A DNA stretch of 64,000 nucleotides from Halomonas sp. McH1-25. Its GTDB lineage: Bacteria; Pseudomonadota; Gammaproteobacteria; Pseudomonadales; Halomonadaceae. The DNA lies in contig NZ_JAKRFI010000009.1 in NCBI RefSeq assembly GCF_022348165.1, forward strand, positions 1 to 64,000. The letters are read 5' to 3'. The translations under genes and the position numbers were made by a program. The notes beneath the pieces are model-generated. The model saw nothing but the letters and a program-made list of their open reading frames with translations, made no database searches and had not been told where the DNA came from. Of this stretch, positions 34,936-44,483 are shown one piece after another; within the stretch, counting starts at the first letter, position 1; each line of letters opens with the position of its first letter.

Positions 34936-35646
34936 ATGAGCAAACGATTATCCGTTGGCATGCTCTCGCTGACGATGCTGGTGGCCCTGCCGGGATGGGC
35001 GCAGTCGCCGCCGACCCAGAACACGACCGTCGACCAGACCCGGATCGATCAGAGCGATCGCCAGGCGGCAGAAGCCTGGGGATTGAGTCAGCAGGAGTAC
35101 CAGCGCTACGAGTCGATCATGGAAGGGCCTCGCGGTATCTGGTCGCCTAACCTGGACCCGCTGACCGCGCTGGGTCTCGAGGCCCGTTCCCAGGCCGAAC
35201 GACAGAAGTACGCCGAAAAGCTCGTCGAGGCCGAGCGCCGGCGCGTGGAAGCCGAGCTGGCGTTTCAGCGTGCCTACGATGCCGCCTGGCAGCGACTCTA
35301 CCCCGGTGACATGCCGGTCAACTCGTTCAGTACCAAGGACGGCACCGATGCCACGCAATCGGTCTTCGGCAGCAACCCCAGCGCGTCGTCGCAGCGTCTG
35401 AACGTGGTGGTGGCCACGCAAGGGTGCAACCAGTGCGATACCACGGTGAAGCGGCTGATCAGCACCGGCGCGGCCATGGATGTCTGGGTCGTGGATTCCA
35501 ACGGCGACGATGGACGCATTCGCAGCTGGGCGGCCAAGGTGGGCATTCCCCCCGAGCTGGTCCGCGCCGGCGACATCACCCTGAATCACGGCGGATCGCT
35601 GAACGTCGATGCCGCCGAACTGCCGCGCGTTGCGCCGAGGGGGTGA
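34936..35646 (+). CDS. TIGR03759 family ICE protein
   Basis: A 236-residue secreted protein of the TIGR03759 family. It has a signal peptide to GWAQS. The mature N-terminal half is helical (AAEAWGLSQQEYQRYESIME, then GPRGIWSPNLDPLTALGLEA), and the second half is thioredoxin-like with CNQC. The CxxC suggests redox or disulfide handling near the transfer channel. Confidence 0.83.
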   Translation: MSKRLSVGMLSLTMLVALPGWAQSPPTQNTTVDQTRIDQSDRQAAEAWGLSQQEYQRYESIMEGPRGIWSPNLDPLTALGLEARSQAERQKYAEKLVEAERRRVEAELAFQRAYDAAWQRLYPGDMPVNSFSTKDGTDATQSVFGSNPSASSQRLNVVVATQGCNQCDTTVKRLISTGAAMDVWVVDSNGDDGRIRSWAAKVGIPPELVRAGDITLNHGGSLNVDAAELPRVAPRG

Positions 35647-35649
35647 GCG

Positions 35650-36408
35650 ATGCGCGGTGCGATCATGGCGATGGCGATGCTGGGCGGACTGCTGATGGCC
35701 AGCCAGGCCAATGCCGGCTCGCCGGATATTCCCACGGCCTATGTCGTGGCTGCCGAGGACAACGGCGTCCCACCGGAAGTGCTGTATGCCGTGGCCAGTG
35801 CCGAGTCGAAGGTGAGCCTCAATGCCGGTATCCGACCCTGGCCCTGGACGCTCAACATTGCCGGCGAGTCGATGCGTTTCGGCGATCGAAACTCGGCTTG
35901 TGAGGCGCTACTGGATGCGCTCGAGCAGACCCGCATCGTCGACGTGGGCATTGCGCAGCTCAACGTGCGTTGGCAGCCGCAGCTGTTCGGCCCCGGAAAG
36001 CGTTTCAGCGATCCCTGTGCCGGTCTTAACCCTTACGCCAATCTCGACGAGGCGGCGGCGCTGATCCGAGGCCATTACGAGGATACCGGCGATTGGCTGA
36101 TCGCGGCTGGGCGCTACCACCGACCGGCCGGGGGCAAGCCCGCCGAGCACTATCGTGCGGCGGTCAGGGAAGAGCTGGCCCGGCTGGGGGCCTCGCCATC
36201 GATCGGTTCGCGCTCGCCGGCCCTGGCAGCCGTTCGAGAAGCTCCTGCATTCGCGCGTCAACCACGCCCGCGCACGACACCGACCTCACACGTCACACCG
36301 AATGCCGACGTGATCTGGATGACTCCCGCACCTCGTACCACGACGTCCGATGTCACCTGGGTGACACCGGCGCCGCGTCGCTGGATGGCCGAAGTCCCCA
36401 TCCGCTGA
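35650..36408 (+). CDS. ICE lytic transglycosylase-like protein
   Basis: A 252-residue periplasmic protein with an SLT-type lytic transglycosylase domain after a signal peptide. The catalytic Glu is in LYAVASAESKVSL. DVGIAQLNVRWQPQLF and the late AAGRYHRPAG complete the pattern. It opens peptidoglycan locally for the transfer apparatus. The last 60 residues are a low-complexity Pro/Thr tail with the repeated unit VTWVTPAPR / VIWMTPAPR. It lies 4 bases after the TIGR03759 gene. Confidence 0.83.
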   Translation: MRGAIMAMAMLGGLLMASQANAGSPDIPTAYVVAAEDNGVPPEVLYAVASAESKVSLNAGIRPWPWTLNIAGESMRFGDRNSACEALLDALEQTRIVDVGIAQLNVRWQPQLFGPGKRFSDPCAGLNPYANLDEAAALIRGHYEDTGDWLIAAGRYHRPAGGKPAEHYRAAVREELARLGASPSIGSRSPALAAVREAPAFARQPRPRTTPTSHVTPNADVIWMTPAPRTTTSDVTWVTPAPRRWMAEVPIR

Positions 36409-36423
36409 ATCAGGAGAGCCTTC

Positions 36424-37002
36424 ATGGGCCATACCAACCTTTACTGTCTCAGCTTCATGACGGGGTGCTTGATGGTCGCCCTGACACCTTTTGCGCAGGC
36501 ACAGCTACCCGCCGAGCGACCGCCCGGGCTGCCTCAGCTCATTGTGGTTGCCGATCATGGCGGCACCTCGGCGCGGCCTTACTTCGTGGCCATCAAGGGG
36601 TCCGGAGTCGACGAAGACGAGGGTTTCTCGCCGCAGACGGGGGTGCCACCACGCCCGACGCAGCGCTATGGCGAACGTGACATGCTGCCGATTGAGAGCG
36701 AGCGGTTGACGCCGGGGCCGGTCATGCCTCGGGATCTCAATCTCCCAGGAGGATTCACGCCCCTCTTCCTGATTGGTGATGACGCGCTGTCACGGCAATG
36801 GCTTGCCGAGCGTGGCGACATTCTGCGCGAGTTGAACGCGGTGGGGCTGGTCATCCAGGTCCAGGACGAGCAGGCGCTCCAAGCCCTTCGCGATGCGGCG
36901 CAGGGCCTGGAGCTGCGACCGGCATCCGGTGACGGGCTTGCCGATCGGCTGGGCCTGAGCCACTACCCCGTGCTGATCAATCAGCATGGCATCGAGCAGT
37001 AG
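36424..37002 (+). CDS. TIGR03765 family ICE protein (PFL_4695)
   Basis: A 192-residue secreted protein of the TIGR03765 family. It has a signal peptide through PFAQAQ, LIVVADHGGTSARPYF, and a C-terminal thioredoxin-like or ferredoxin-like half (ALQALRDAAQGLELRPASG). It precedes traD, as usual in this class. Precise role unknown. Confidence 0.82.
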   Translation: MGHTNLYCLSFMTGCLMVALTPFAQAQLPAERPPGLPQLIVVADHGGTSARPYFVAIKGSGVDEDEGFSPQTGVPPRPTQRYGERDMLPIESERLTPGPVMPRDLNLPGGFTPLFLIGDDALSRQWLAERGDILRELNAVGLVIQVQDEQALQALRDAAQGLELRPASGDGLADRLGLSHYPVLINQHGIEQ

Positions 37003-37010
37003 GAGCCGAC

Positions 37011-39197
37011 ATGAGCAGTAATCATCCTCTCGAGTCGCTACTGCGTCCGGCAGTCGAGCTGTACACCGTAGCGGTATGTGCTGGCTGTGTGGCGCTGTGT
37101 CTTTGGGCGCCCTGGTCACTGGCACTCGCGCCGAGCGTGGGTATGACGATGGCGCTGGGTTTTGTCGCTTTCGGTGCTTGGCGTTTCCGCCAGGCATGGG
37201 TCGTGCTGCGCTACCGGCGCAACATGCGACGCCTGCCGCGCTTCGCGTTGCCGGCACGGAAGGTGCCAGTCAGCAAGCGCAGCCTATGGCTCGGCAAGGG
37301 CTTCAAGTGGCAGGCACGGCACACGCAGCGCCTGCATGAGTCGGCCCAGCCGGCTGCCGAATGCTACGTCCTGCCGAGCCCCTGGTATCAGCGGGCACGA
37401 CGGCTGGAACAGTCGATGGAGGGCGGGGCGATCGGACAGCACATCGCTGCGCTGCTGCGCTGGGATTCGTTTCTCAATCCGGTACGGCCGCTGCCGCCAG
37501 TCGGGGGCCGTCCCGCGCTGCATGCCGTCGAGTGGAAGGAGCATGATGTCTGGATGTCGCTGGGCGAGCGTGTGGGGCACACCCTGGTCGAGGGCACCAC
37601 GCGCGTCGGCAAGACGCGCCTGGCCGAAATCCTGATTACCCAGGACATTCGCCGCGGCGACATCACCATCTGCTTCGATCCCAAGGGCGACGCCGACCTG
37701 ATGATGCGCATGTACACCGAAGCGCAGAAGGCCGGCAGAGGCGACGAGTTCTACATCTTTCACCTGGGCTGGCCGGACGTGTCGTGTCGCTATAACGCCG
37801 TGGGTCGCTTCTCGCGTCTCTCCGAGGTGTCGACGCGCGTCACCGGGCAGCTGTCGGGCGAGGGGAACAGTGCGGCATTCCGGCAGTTCGCCTGGCGTTT
37901 CGTCAACATCGTGGCCCGTGCCCGCCATGCCCTCGGCGAGCGGCCCAGCTACGGTCAGATCCTCGCCGACGTGGTGAACATCGATGCGCTGCTGATGCAG
38001 TACGTCCAGGAGACGTTGGAGCAGCAGATGCCGGGATCCAATCAGCAGATCACCGAGATCGAGGGCAAGCTCAACGACCGCAACATGCCGCGCAACATGG
38101 TCGGGCGGCACAAGCGGGTGGTGGCGATCGTTCAGTACCTGCAACAGCCGGAGGTCATCGAGACGCTGACCGATCCGGTTCTGGATGGATTGCTCTCTGC
38201 CGTGCGCTACGACAAGACCTACTTCGACAAGATCGTGGCCAGCTTGCTGCCACTGCTCGAGAAGCTGACCAGTGGCAAGATCGCCGAGCTGCTCAGCCCG
38301 GACTACGCCGACATCGAGGACGATAGGCCGATCATCGACTGGCAGCAGATCATCCGCAAACGCGGCATCGTCTATGTCGGCCTGGACGCGCTCTCCGACT
38401 TCGAGGTCGCCCAGGCGGTGGGCAATTCGATGTTCGCCGACATCGTGTCGGTGGCGGGGCACATCTACAAGTTCGGCTCCGAGGACGGCCTGCCGGGCGA
38501 GAGCGCCGCCAGGAAGCTGCCGATCAATCTGCACTGCGACGAGTTCAACGAGCTGATGGGTGACGAGTTCATTCCGCTGATCAACAAGGGCGGCGGTGCC
38601 GGCATCCAGGTCACGGCGTATACGCAGACCCTCTCCGATATCGAGGCGCGTATCGGCTCGACCGCCAAGGCGGGCCAGGTGGTGGGTAACTTCAACAACC
38701 TGATCATGCTGCGTGTGCGTGAAGAGCGCACCGCTCGCCTGCTCACCGACCAGCTGGCCAAGGTCAACGTATCGACGCGCCTCATGGTGTCCATGGCCAG
38801 CGACAACGCCGACGTGAACAGCGATCAGGACTTCTCAAGCTCGGCGGGCGATCGTATCGGCACCGAGTCGGTGGACATGCTGGTCCCGAACGACATCATC
38901 GGCTTGCCCAAGGGGCAGGCGTTCGCGCTGCTCGAGGGCGGCCAGCTCTGGAAGATTCGCATGCCGCTACCGCTGCCCGACAAGACCGAGGATGTACCGA
39001 AGAATGTGGCCGACATCGCGGCCCGGATGCGTGACAAGTACAGCACCGGCGACCAGTGGTGGGAGGGCGTCATGCCGCCGCCGATCCATCTGGACTTCGA
39101 CGCCCCGCAGTCGGCTACCTGGTCCCGGGATCGCAGCCTGTCGGCAGCGCCTGCCGCTGGCGACGATAGTGCGGAGGTAAACCATGGCGAGGGATGA
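37011..39197 (+). CDS. traD: type IV coupling protein TraD
   Basis: A 728-residue coupling ATPase of the SXT TraD/PFGI-1 type that delivers the relaxase-DNA complex to the secretion channel. Two N-terminal membrane segments (residues ~20-60). Walker A EGTTRVGKTRLAEIL near residue 195, followed by ITICFDPKGDADL. Walker B LPINLHCDEFNELMGDEF. Overlaps the next gene by 14 bases. Confidence 0.94.
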   Translation: MSSNHPLESLLRPAVELYTVAVCAGCVALCLWAPWSLALAPSVGMTMALGFVAFGAWRFRQAWVVLRYRRNMRRLPRFALPARKVPVSKRSLWLGKGFKWQARHTQRLHESAQPAAECYVLPSPWYQRARRLEQSMEGGAIGQHIAALLRWDSFLNPVRPLPPVGGRPALHAVEWKEHDVWMSLGERVGHTLVEGTTRVGKTRLAEILITQDIRRGDITICFDPKGDADLMMRMYTEAQKAGRGDEFYIFHLGWPDVSCRYNAVGRFSRLSEVSTRVTGQLSGEGNSAAFRQFAWRFVNIVARARHALGERPSYGQILADVVNIDALLMQYVQETLEQQMPGSNQQITEIEGKLNDRNMPRNMVGRHKRVVAIVQYLQQPEVIETLTDPVLDGLLSAVRYDKTYFDKIVASLLPLLEKLTSGKIAELLSPDYADIEDDRPIIDWQQIIRKRGIVYVGLDALSDFEVAQAVGNSMFADIVSVAGHIYKFGSEDGLPGESAARKLPINLHCDEFNELMGDEFIPLINKGGGAGIQVTAYTQTLSDIEARIGSTAKAGQVVGNFNNLIMLRVREERTARLLTDQLAKVNVSTRLMVSMASDNADVNSDQDFSSSAGDRIGTESVDMLVPNDIIGLPKGQAFALLEGGQLWKIRMPLPLPDKTEDVPKNVADIAARMRDKYSTGDQWWEGVMPPPIHLDFDAPQSATWSRDRSLSAAPAAGDDSAEVNHGEG

Positions 39198-39888
39198 AGC
39201 GCCGGTACAGCGTGCCGAGAAAAAGCGCAGCGGGTTGGTGGGAACGCTGGCGAAGCTGCCCTTCACACTGCTGTGGATCGTCATTCTGTCGATCTTCTGT
39301 TCGGTGTTGATCGAGTGGGTCGGGATCTACTTCAACTGGTTCAGCCAGGCTGGCTCGGAGCATGCGCGTCAGACCATGTTCGCCGAAATGGGCTATCTCG
39401 ATAGCCAGTTCGCCCGGTCCCTGCTGGTGTCGTCACCGGCGGAGTTCGCCACGACGGTCATCGAAACGTGCTACCAGTGGGCGTTCGTGAAGACTGGCAT
39501 CGCCGGTTGGGTCAATCAGGGAGCGGGGGCGGGTGGCTGGGCAGGTACGCTCAAGACCTACCTGCAAGCGGCGATGTTCGTCACGCTCATGACGTTGACG
39601 CGCTGCGTAATCCTGGTCCTGACCTCGCCGCTGTTCATCCTGGCAGCGATCGTCGGGTTCACCGATGGCCTGGTCAGCCGCGACTTGCGTCGTTTCGGGG
39701 CCGGACGGGAGTCGGCGTTCATCTATCACCATGCCAAGCGCCTGGTGACGCCGATCTTCTTCACGGGCTGGCTGTTCTACCTGTCGCTGCCGTTCTCGAT
39801 CCACCCCAACCTGTTCCTGTTGCCCTGCGCCTTCCTGTTCGGGTTGATGATTGCCATCGCGACGTCGAGCTTCAAGAAATACCTCTGA
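39184..39888 (+). CDS. TIGR03747 family ICE membrane protein
   Basis: A 234-residue protein with four or five membrane helices and the conserved DGLVSRDLRRFGAGRESAFI motif of TIGR03747, which follows traD in this class. Probably an inner-membrane partner of the coupling protein. A terminator follows. Confidence 0.88.
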   Translation: MARDEAPVQRAEKKRSGLVGTLAKLPFTLLWIVILSIFCSVLIEWVGIYFNWFSQAGSEHARQTMFAEMGYLDSQFARSLLVSSPAEFATTVIETCYQWAFVKTGIAGWVNQGAGAGGWAGTLKTYLQAAMFVTLMTLTRCVILVLTSPLFILAAIVGFTDGLVSRDLRRFGAGRESAFIYHHAKRLVTPIFFTGWLFYLSLPFSIHPNLFLLPCAFLFGLMIAIATSSFKKYL

Positions 39889-39912
39889 CTCACGCTTGAG
39901 GCTTCCCTGCCT

Positions 39913-39936
39913 GCCCCGCCACGGCGGGGCTTTTTT
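39913..39936 (+). terminator. terminator between the two transfer operons
   Basis: GCCCCGCC / GGCGGGGC perfect stem followed by six T. Confidence 0.9.
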
Positions 39937-39960
39937 GCAAAGAATACCCGTTTGTTTCGC

Positions 39961-39970
39961 TTAACGTTTC
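39961..39970 (+). promoter_or_regulatory. shared TTAACRTTTC box, copy 5
   Basis: TTAACGTTTC, 79 bases before the RAQPRD gene and 24 bases after a terminator, so at the head of the second transfer operon. Confidence 0.55.
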
Positions 39971-40039
39971 GGGCTGATCCTGCCGCCACATCACTTGACC
40001 ATGGAGCCATGTCGTCACCACCCACGACAGGACTTCAAC

Positions 40040-40399
40040 ATGACGGTGCAACGCAACCCTTCTCTTTTCCTACGCGCCATGAGCGTCCTTGGTGGGCTCC
40101 TGGTCGGCGCATCCCTGTCACTCCCGGTAGCAGCCGATGACATTGACGAGATCCAGCGTCGCGACCTGGCGCTGATCCAGACGCAAATCGAGCAGATCAA
40201 GATCGTGGTCGTTCGTCTCGACGCTCGCCAGCAGCAAGCCAATCCCGAGACCACTCGCGTGTATTTCGACATTCCCCGCCTGCGTGCCGATCTCGAGGCG
40301 ATCTCTTCCGGCATTGATGCCTATCTCGCGCCTGACCGGCTGCTGCCGCGTCAGCCACAGCCGCTCGATGGCGACTATCTCGACGATCGGGGGCAGTGA
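40040..40399 (+). CDS. RAQPRD family ICE protein
   Basis: A 119-residue exported protein of the RAQPRD family (TIGR01690). Signal peptide to PVAAD. The conserved TRVYFDIPRLRADLEAISSG region and YLAPDRLLPRQPQPL give the family its shape. Small periplasmic component of the mating apparatus. First gene of the second transfer operon. Confidence 0.85.
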   Translation: MTVQRNPSLFLRAMSVLGGLLVGASLSLPVAADDIDEIQRRDLALIQTQIEQIKIVVVRLDARQQQANPETTRVYFDIPRLRADLEAISSGIDAYLAPDRLLPRQPQPLDGDYLDDRGQ

Positions 40400-40614
40400 T
40401 GGACGCATTTCAGGCGGGGGCTGGCATCGAGGGGAGCGAACTCTCCTGGTTCATTGCCGGCGTGGGTTGTTCGGCGATTTTGCTGGTTGCCGGCTGGATC
40501 CTGTTGTCGGCGTATCGCGGCTACGTCAAGGGGCGGGTAGAAGGCGACATCATCGCCACCGTGAGCTGGCGAGCCTTGCTGCTGATCCTGCTGTTTCTCT
40601 GGTTGTTCCTCTGA
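40399..40614 (+). CDS. TIGR03758 family ICE membrane protein
   Basis: A 71-residue protein with two membrane helices (FIAGVGCSAILLVAGWILLS and ALLLILLFLWLFL). Its ATG shares the last base of the RAQPRD stop. Conserved small subunit in the mating-pair cluster. A GCCCCGCCGGGGC hairpin follows at 40639-40651 without a T run. Confidence 0.83.
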   Translation: MDAFQAGAGIEGSELSWFIAGVGCSAILLVAGWILLSAYRGYVKGRVEGDIIATVSWRALLLILLFLWLFL

Positions 40615-40715
40615 CGAAGCTGACGGAACAGCTGAGAGGCCCCGCCGGGGCAACCTCGGGTCCAGGCGGACCCATTCACACCATGGTCAACATGCAACCA
40701 CCGAGGATATGCGAC

Positions 40716-41090
40716 ATGACTTTTCAATCGCTGCTGAAACGCGCTTCTCTCCGTGTCACGCACGCCTGCCAGCTGCTGGTCGCGCTGGCGGTCGCTGCCG
40801 TGCCTGGCGTAGCGCTGGCCGAACTGCCGACGCTCGAGGAGCCCACACAGGGGGCGGGCGGCATCCGCACCACGGCCCAGGGCTATCTTTACGACGGCTT
40901 CGTCCTGGCCGGCCTGCTGCTGAGTACCGCCGCGTTCATCTGGGTAGGGATCGGCTGCCTTGCAGCGTTCAACGAGGGCCGGGCGCGTGGTGAGTGGACC
41001 AAGTTCGGCGTAACCGCGTTTGTCGGCGTCGTGCTGATTCTGGTCGTCATCTGGCTCAGTACCGAAGCCGCGCCGATTCTTGCGCAGTGA
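40716..41090 (+). CDS. TIGR03745 family ICE membrane protein (pilin-like)
   Basis: A 124-residue protein with a signal sequence (LLVALAVAAVPGVALAEL) and two membrane helices, organised like VirB2/TraA-type pilins. GGYLYDGFV-like spacing around FVLAGLLLSTAAFIWVGIG is typical of TIGR03745. Pilin identity is inference from size and topology. Start at 40716 after GAGG. Confidence 0.82.
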   Translation: MTFQSLLKRASLRVTHACQLLVALAVAAVPGVALAELPTLEEPTQGAGGIRTTAQGYLYDGFVLAGLLLSTAAFIWVGIGCLAAFNEGRARGEWTKFGVTAFVGVVLILVVIWLSTEAAPILAQ

Positions 41091-41102
41091 AGGGGGCGCG
41101 CC

Positions 41103-41480
41103 ATGGCGAGCATCTATTTCATTCCCAGGCGTATCAACGATCCGCCGGTGGTGTTTCGCGGCATGACCCTGCGCGAGGTCGGGATCATGGCAGTGACCGG
41201 CTTCCTGGTCGGCCTGCTGCCGGGGATCGCCCTGGCAGTTGTCATGGGGATGCCTGCCATGGCGCCCACCGTTGCGGTGGCTCTGATGGCCGGCGCCCTC
41301 GGAGTGGGGGGGACCATCATGCGCCGGCTCCGACGGGGCCGGCCATCGTCTCTGCTGTATCGCCAGATTACCTACAAGCTCGCTTCCCAGGGCTTCGCTC
41401 TGGGAGGAGAGCGTCTGATCACTCGCTCCAGCGTGTATCGTGTTGGTCGCGAACCACGGAGAAAGGGAGGCCTGCGATGA
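41103..41480 (+). CDS. TIGR03750 family ICE protein (TraL-like)
   Basis: A 125-residue protein. The segment FIPRRINDPPVVFRGMTLRE precedes two membrane helices, then a basic C-terminal tail. The order resembles VirB3/TraL. ATGA overlap with the next gene. Confidence 0.85.
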   Translation: MASIYFIPRRINDPPVVFRGMTLREVGIMAVTGFLVGLLPGIALAVVMGMPAMAPTVAVALMAGALGVGGTIMRRLRRGRPSSLLYRQITYKLASQGFALGGERLITRSSVYRVGREPRRKGGLR

Positions 41481-42130
41481 GTCGCCTGCGCAACGCACTC
41501 GGGGCGAGAGACGCTCATATCACCACGCTTCGTGCCATCATTGCGATTCTCGTCGTGGCGTGCGCGGCGATGTGGTACGGCTGGCAGAGCGCACCGAGGG
41601 ATCTGACCATCCATAACCCACCGGACTTACGGTCCGGTTCGACGCGCAAGTGGTGGGAGGTGCCGCCTTCCTCGGTCTATGCCTTCACGCTCTACGTCTG
41701 GCAGCAGATCAACCGCTGGCCCAACAACGGCGAAGAGGACTACAAGCGCAACCTCTATGCCTATTCCCCCTTCCTCACCGACTCGTGCAGGGCCGAGCTT
41801 GAGGAGGACTATCGCTACCGCAACCAGCGCAACGAGCTGGAACAGCGTGAGCGCATGATGTTCGAGATTCCCGGACGGGGATTCTCCACCAAGTCATCCG
41901 GTCCCGGGTCGGTCCAGCTTGTGACTCGCGATCAGTGGATCGTCAATCTCGACCTGGCCATCAACGAGACCTACGCCGGCACGCCCATCCGTGACGTCTA
42001 CATGCGTTTCCCGATCCGTGTCGTGCGTGCCGATGGCGACCCACAGAACAATCCGTGGGGATTGCAGATCGACTGCCTGGCCCACCCAGCCGAGCGTCTG
42101 GAAATCCCTCAACTGGAGGGAGAGTCATGA
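41477..42130 (+). CDS. TIGR03746 family ICE protein (TraE/VirB5-position)
   Basis: A 217-residue inner-membrane-anchored protein with one N-terminal helix (TLRAIIAILVVACAAMWYGW) and a periplasmic domain. It carries WEVPPSSVYAFTLYVWQQIN and NGEEDYKRNLYAYSPFLTD, as in TIGR03746. The TraE/VirB8-like place in the order suggests a scaffold role. The start at 41477 was chosen because the upstream extension is only shadow sequence. Confidence 0.85.
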   Translation: MSRLRNALGARDAHITTLRAIIAILVVACAAMWYGWQSAPRDLTIHNPPDLRSGSTRKWWEVPPSSVYAFTLYVWQQINRWPNNGEEDYKRNLYAYSPFLTDSCRAELEEDYRYRNQRNELEQRERMMFEIPGRGFSTKSSGPGSVQLVTRDQWIVNLDLAINETYAGTPIRDVYMRFPIRVVRADGDPQNNPWGLQIDCLAHPAERLEIPQLEGES

Positions 42131-42987
42131 ACCGTCTCAAGGCGTCATTCATTCGGGGTGGGCTCTGTGCCTCGCTGTTGGCTATGGCCCTTCAGGCCCA
42201 CGCCGTGGAGATCCTGCATTGGGATCGCAAGCCGCTCGATATCAACCTGCCGGTCGGCACCGAGCGCGTCATCGTCCTGGACCGCAATGTGCGTGTCGGC
42301 CTGCCCCGTGAGATTGCCGATCCTGATGTGCTGCGTGTGCAGAGCGCCGGCGGGGCGATCTACCTGAAGGCCGATCAGCCCTTCGATACCCAGCGGGTAC
42401 GCATCCAGGACGTCGAGACCAACGAGGTCGTGCTGTTCGACCTGACGGCCAAGGAGAGCGGAGCCAGCAGCGAGGAGATTAAGGTCGTCATTCCCGAGGC
42501 CGGCGCGTCGACCGATAGGGAAGCGAAGGCTTCCCAGGACGGCGATCAGACAGGTCGGAGTGACAAGAGTGGCAAGGCAGCCGTTGGTACGCCGGTGCCG
42601 GTCGTACTGACGCGCTTTGCCGCACAGTCCCTGTACGCGCCGACGCGGACCATCGAGCCAGTCCCGGGGCTCAATCGCGTCGCCATGCGCCTGCCGGAGA
42701 GCATGCCCTCACTGATGCCCTCGCTGCCGGTCACGGCGACGCCGATCGCAGCTTGGAAACTCGACAGCTGGACGGTGACAGCGGTGAAGCTCGCGAACCG
42801 CGACCCCGCACGCACTTTCGAGCTGGATCCGCGTTGGCTCCAGGGCGATCTCTACAGCGCCACGTTCATGCACCCGACGCTTGGCCCTCGGGGCAGTGTC
42901 GAGGACACGACGACCGCGTTCATCGTGACCAACGGGCAATCGCTCGCTCAGGCATTGCCGCTGTCCCAGCAGGGAGGTGACTCATGA
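42127..42987 (+). CDS. TIGR03749 family ICE protein (TraK-like)
   Basis: A 286-residue secreted protein with a signal peptide ending ALQAHA. It begins VEILHWDRKPLDINLPVG, the conserved start of TIGR03749. TraK/VirB9-type outer-membrane core components share this place between TraE- and TraB-like genes. ATGA overlaps on both sides. Confidence 0.86.
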   Translation: MNRLKASFIRGGLCASLLAMALQAHAVEILHWDRKPLDINLPVGTERVIVLDRNVRVGLPREIADPDVLRVQSAGGAIYLKADQPFDTQRVRIQDVETNEVVLFDLTAKESGASSEEIKVVIPEAGASTDREAKASQDGDQTGRSDKSGKAAVGTPVPVVLTRFAAQSLYAPTRTIEPVPGLNRVAMRLPESMPSLMPSLPVTATPIAAWKLDSWTVTAVKLANRDPARTFELDPRWLQGDLYSATFMHPTLGPRGSVEDTTTAFIVTNGQSLAQALPLSQQGGDS

Positions 42988-44483
42988 CACTTCAGGGCAA
43001 CCCACTGCTCAAGGTCGGGGTGCCGGTGCTGATCCTCGCCATGGCCATGATCGTCATTAAGGGATGCAGTGACGGCGGAAGCAGCGGCCAGCAGCAGACC
43101 GGCGAGGCCCAGGAAGACGCCACGCGCACCCTGACGCAGGAGGAGATGGAGGCGCTGGGGATCAGCGGCGATTCCTCGAAGGACACCGTGGCCACCCTGG
43201 TCGGCAAGATGAACGCCTGGGAACGGCAGCGTGAGCGTGACCAGGAGCGCATGGAGGCGCTGGTCGAGGAGAACCAGCGGTTGGCAGAGCGAGCGTCCAA
43301 CGTGGACAACGCCGTCAACGAGGCGATTCGCGAGGAGCGCCGGCGTCAGCAGGAGGCCCGCGAGCAGAGCGAGCAGTCGCTTCTGGCCCGCTTCGAGCAG
43401 CGCATGGATCGCTTGCTGCCTGAATCCCAGGTCGATAGCGGTAATGACCAGGCATCCTCGAATGAGGAGCTGCCGATCGGACTCGGGCTGGAAGGCGGCG
43501 GTGGGCCATCCGGTAGCTACACAGGCGGCAGCAATCTCGCCTGGGTCGAGCCGATGGATCAGCGTCAGAGCGAGGGGCGCAGCGGTAGCCGTAATGATGG
43601 CCCGGCCTTCCCGGCGTCCTTCAAGGCAGCGGCCAGTGAAGTGGGCGGCTTCGCCTCACGCACGGCCAGCGCGGCGGAAGCCAAGGTGACCGGGCAGCCG
43701 GACGCCTCGACAGTCGAGCCGGTCTACACGATCCCCGAAAACTCGACCCTGATGGGCTCGCTGGGCATGACCGCCCTGCTGGGCCGAGTGCCGGTCGATG
43801 GTACCGTCAACGATCCTTACCCGTTCAAGGTCATGATCGGCAATGACAACCTGACGGCCAATGGCATCGTACTGCCCGAAGTGCAGGCAGCGGTTGCCAG
43901 CGGTACCGCAACCGGCGATTGGACGCTCTCCTGCGTTCGCGGAAACATCACTTCCATGACCTTCGTGTTTCAGGACGGCACGATCCGCACCGTGCCGACG
44001 CCGGAGGACGCCAATCAGGGCGGTGGCCAGAGTAACAGCAGCAACCAGGACCAGACCATCGGCGGGGTCAACTCGATCGGCTGGATCAGCGACCAGAGCG
44101 GGATTCCCTGTATCAGCGGGATGCGACGCAGCAATGCCCAGCAATATCTCGGTACTCAGGGCTTGTTGACCGCGGCGGGTGCCGGTGCGGCGACCCTGCT
44201 CTCCGATGACAGTTCAACGTCTGTCACCACCATCGGCGCAGACGGTTCGATCTCCCAGGCCATGACCGGCAACCAGGCCGTGAGTCAGATCCTGAGCCAG
44301 GGCGTCAACGACATGAGCGAGTGGGTCAACAAGCTCTATGGCGAAGCGTTTGCTGCGGTCTATGTGCCGCCCGGTCAGAACGTGGCCATTCACATTACCA
44401 AGCAACTGCCGATCGATTACGAGACCGAAGGGAGGAAGGTGCGCTATGACACGTCAACCGCAACCACAGTCGGGCTCGACTGA
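42984..44483 (+). CDS. TIGR03752 family ICE protein (TraB/VirB10-like)
   Basis: A 499-residue protein with an N-terminal membrane helix, a long coiled coil (ERQRERDQERMEALVEENQR), a Gly/Ser-rich linker and a C-terminal beta domain beginning YTIPENSTLMGSLGMTALLG, as in VirB10. Bridges the two membranes. It overlaps the next gene by 38 bases. Confidence 0.88.
   Translation: MTLQGNPLLKVGVPVLILAMAMIVIKGCSDGGSSGQQQTGEAQEDATRTLTQEEMEALGISGDSSKDTVATLVGKMNAWERQRERDQERMEALVEENQRLAERASNVDNAVNEAIREERRRQQEAREQSEQSLLARFEQRMDRLLPESQVDSGNDQASSNEELPIGLGLEGGGGPSGSYTGGSNLAWVEPMDQRQSEGRSGSRNDGPAFPASFKAAASEVGGFASRTASAAEAKVTGQPDASTVEPVYTIPENSTLMGSLGMTALLGRVPVDGTVNDPYPFKVMIGNDNLTANGIVLPEVQAAVASGTATGDWTLSCVRGNITSMTFVFQDGTIRTVPTPEDANQGGGQSNSSNQDQTIGGVNSIGWISDQSGIPCISGMRRSNAQQYLGTQGLLTAAGAGAATLLSDDSSTSVTTIGADGSISQAMTGNQAVSQILSQGVNDMSEWVNKLYGEAFAAVYVPPGQNVAIHITKQLPIDYETEGRKVRYDTSTATTVGLD

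Noticed and set aside
37284..38534. 416-codon minus-strand frame inside traD
   Set aside because: Antisense shadow of TraD, Gln/His/Arg-rich as expected for reversed GC-rich codons.
40639..40651. GCCCCGCCGGGGC as a terminator in the second transfer operon
   Set aside because: No T run follows and it would cut the operon between TIGR03758 and TIGR03745; possibly only an attenuating hairpin.
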